Shown: in pieces, positions 62,434 through 64,000 of the stretch
Numbering within the stretch: the first letter of the stretch is position 1
How the letters are laid out: the number at the start of each line of letters is the position of its first letter
Assembly (NCBI RefSeq): GCF_001625305.1
Contig: NW_017802480.1
Span: forward strand, 372,001 to 436,000
Reading direction: 5' to 3'
Source: Branchiostoma belcheri
Taxonomy: Eukaryota; Chordata; Leptocardii; Amphioxiformes; Branchiostomatidae
Length of the DNA stretch: 64,000 nucleotides
Program-made: the position numbers and the translations under genes
Notes under the pieces: generated by a model
What the model was told of the DNA's origin: nothing
Seen by the model: only the letters and a program-made list of their open reading frames with translations
The model's database searches: none

Positions 62434-62960
62434 CTTTGGAAATGTTGATCTTCATAACAGTGTACTCATTATGGTGGTTAAATGAGTTACAGGTAGCAAG
62501 CAGCCATTCATATTTGTTTGTTTGAACCATTCTTTGTTTATGAGAAGCTCAAATAAGCCTGCAGGTCGCTTTTACTAGTTTAAAAGATTATTTAGATTAG
62601 ATTAGTGTATATAGTAGAATCTCTCAAACAGCAATGGTTCCTATCATACGATAGAATCAATAGAAACTATAGAAAGAAATTCGTACACACAATACGGCCG
62701 GATACTTTATTGGTAATGACAAATAACTACATGACAGCTACATGTGTCAGACAAACAAAAACTTCAACAGAGCTTACGGGACAAGGTTATGTGTTTCCCA
62801 TGGTTAAAGCAGGCAATTACAAAGAAGCAGCTGTTTAAGAATTAGTAAAATGGTCCAACAACCTCGGTACGAATGGTTGTTAAAGTACGGTCAGTTTGGC
62901 GCCAATCAACCGTACAAGGTCGCCTGAGCCATAATGGCGGCAATTGTACAATGGCGCCAG

Positions 62961-63146
62961 TTAGTTATGATTGACAGGCAAGGATAGAGCGTTGTCTTCT
63001 CTACGCGTCTCCCATATGTCAACTATTTCGTCGCCTTGGGCTCTTAATTTCTGCAGATGAGTGTCAAATAACTCAAATTTTACGCTCGTGTTCCTAAGCA
63101 ATTCGTATAGTGCGTAATAGGCCTTACTGGTGGTTTCAAATATCAT
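62961..63146 (-). CDS. Small unrecognised open frame, possible exon
   Basis: A 61-codon frame from an ATG at 63146 to a TAA reads like real protein (KAYYALYELLRNTSVKFEL, then LRAQGDEIVDIWETRRE), with a predicted helical pattern. I do not recognise it. Its stop lies next to the ATGGCGGC motif. A degenerate copy lies about 210 bases away. It could be an exon of a minus-strand gene or a fossil. Confidence 0.25.
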   Translation of the reverse strand: MIFETTSKAYYALYELLRNTSVKFELFDTHLQKLRAQGDEIVDIWETRREDNALSLPVNHN

Positions 63147-63239
63147 CTTTATCTACATTTTAGACAGTGCTCAATCAATGACTTTCTTTGTTTGCTTACC
63201 ACTTTTGAGACAAACCATCCTCACAAGAGAAATTGAGAT

Positions 63240-63450
63240 AAATGACCCTGTCAAGATGTTGCTGATAGACAATTAAGAAATTTGGTACGTTCGTTGAAGC
63301 TCCTAAACGCATTTCATAGCACAGTAGGCGTTACTGGGCATTTCATACGATACACCTGTGCCTAAATTGTAGACAATCCTCCCGTACTGATAATTTCTTT
63401 GTATGCAGCTATTGATATCGTCGCCACACGAAAACAATTAACTAAAGATT
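63240..63450 (-). pseudogene. Diverged second copy of the small frame and its flank
   Basis: On the minus strand SNAYCAMKC aligns with SKAYYALYE of the first copy, and flanking words (GATCCTGTCAA, GATAGACAATT, TAGACAATCCTC) match the flank of copy one at a spacing of about 210 bases. The second copy has an in-frame TAG, so it is not coding as such. Confidence 0.35.
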
Positions 63451-64000
63451 AATGATCCTGTCAAAACATCAGATAGACAATTTCAGATTTTCGTTCCGTT
63501 TTTTTGGTGTGTGTTAAGGTTTAAAAATAAAACATTGCACAATTAGGTAGGAAAATTATACTCTTCGTTGTAACAAGCTGAGCGAAATGGCACCTTAATC
63601 ATTAGAGATAATCTCTTGAGCTTTGTAGTCTCTTGTGATTTAACACCCTCTTTTGTGGACAAAGACGTCACACGGGCCCCCATGTGACGTCCATACTCGC
63701 ATGCAAGATGGTCACTTGGGACCAAAAAGGCGGGAAAATCTTAGGTGCCCGCAGGTTATAATTATGAACAGGGTACCTGTCAATGGAGGTCCACAATAGC
63801 GTACGAAATGGGTAAGAGAGTAGGTTACTGTGAATGGAGATATACAATAGTCATGTGAATAAGGCGCATCGAATGCGACGATTTGTACGTGACTATCTTG
63901 TGCGATTTAGTCGATAGGCAGTCGCTGACTGTAGCGCTCGTCGACTTGATACCTCTCCCAAAGACCTACGCTCATGGCCCCAGCTCTGGACATCCGACAC

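Larger units (their letters stand above)
61751..64000. other. Terminal spacer after gene E
   Basis: Holds the E 3' UTR, an ATGGCGGC motif at 62929-62941, and a diverged duplicated block near 62.96-63.45 kb. Sequence from 63500 to the end shows no supportable gene. Confidence 0.55.

Overview
The window is eukaryotic genomic DNA. It is AT-rich, with GT-AG introns, tRNA-derived SINE copies, a decayed LINE and sparse genes. It looks like an invertebrate animal, and a cephalochordate (amphioxus) fits best. That placement is an inference from overall feel and the SINE tail; no search was run. One 20-base N gap lies inside a microsatellite at 2151-2170.

The window is dominated by one gene family. 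Gene A is on the minus strand (10449 down past base 1). Genes B (23687-32615), C (39646-43465), D (45380-48088) and E (49740-61750) are on the plus strand. All exon-intron models were built by hand from splice sites. Junction phases agree throughout, except for one apparent indel in the first exon of A and one in the first exon of B. Genes B to E end in LIM zinc-finger domains that resemble LIM4 and LIM5 of PINCH (LIMS1/2). Gene A leaves the window as a LIM domain begins. Intron positions and phases inside the LIM domains are the same in B, C, D and E, so they are tandem duplicates. A diverges from B across a 13 kb spacer.

The parts ahead of the LIM domains differ greatly. A has about 1,700 residues of short Pro/Ala/Glu/Lys/Thr repeats (PEVK-like), then about 750 residues of Thr/Lys/Glu-rich sequence carrying some 15 Q-T motifs of the kind bound by dynein light chain LC8. 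E has about 2,000 disordered residues with repeated amphipathic helices. B has Arg/Gly/Pro-rich repeats. C and D are short and share paired 'D-E-H' helices. A, B and E also carry stand-alone half-LIM modules (C-x2-C-x18-H-x2-C), each on a phase-2/phase-2 exon. This combination is the most unusual thing in the window and suggests a lineage-specific family of cytoskeletal or adhesion linker proteins. PINCH proteins act in integrin adhesion; that role is only inferred here.

The spacers (10450-23686, 32616-39645, 43466-45379, 48089-49739, 61751-64000) hold no convincing protein genes. They hold SINEs, simple repeats, CRE-like sites, poly(A) signals, and a recurring ATGGCGGC (YY1-like) motif that lies just upstream of the starts of D and E and marks several possible non-coding first exons upstream of B.
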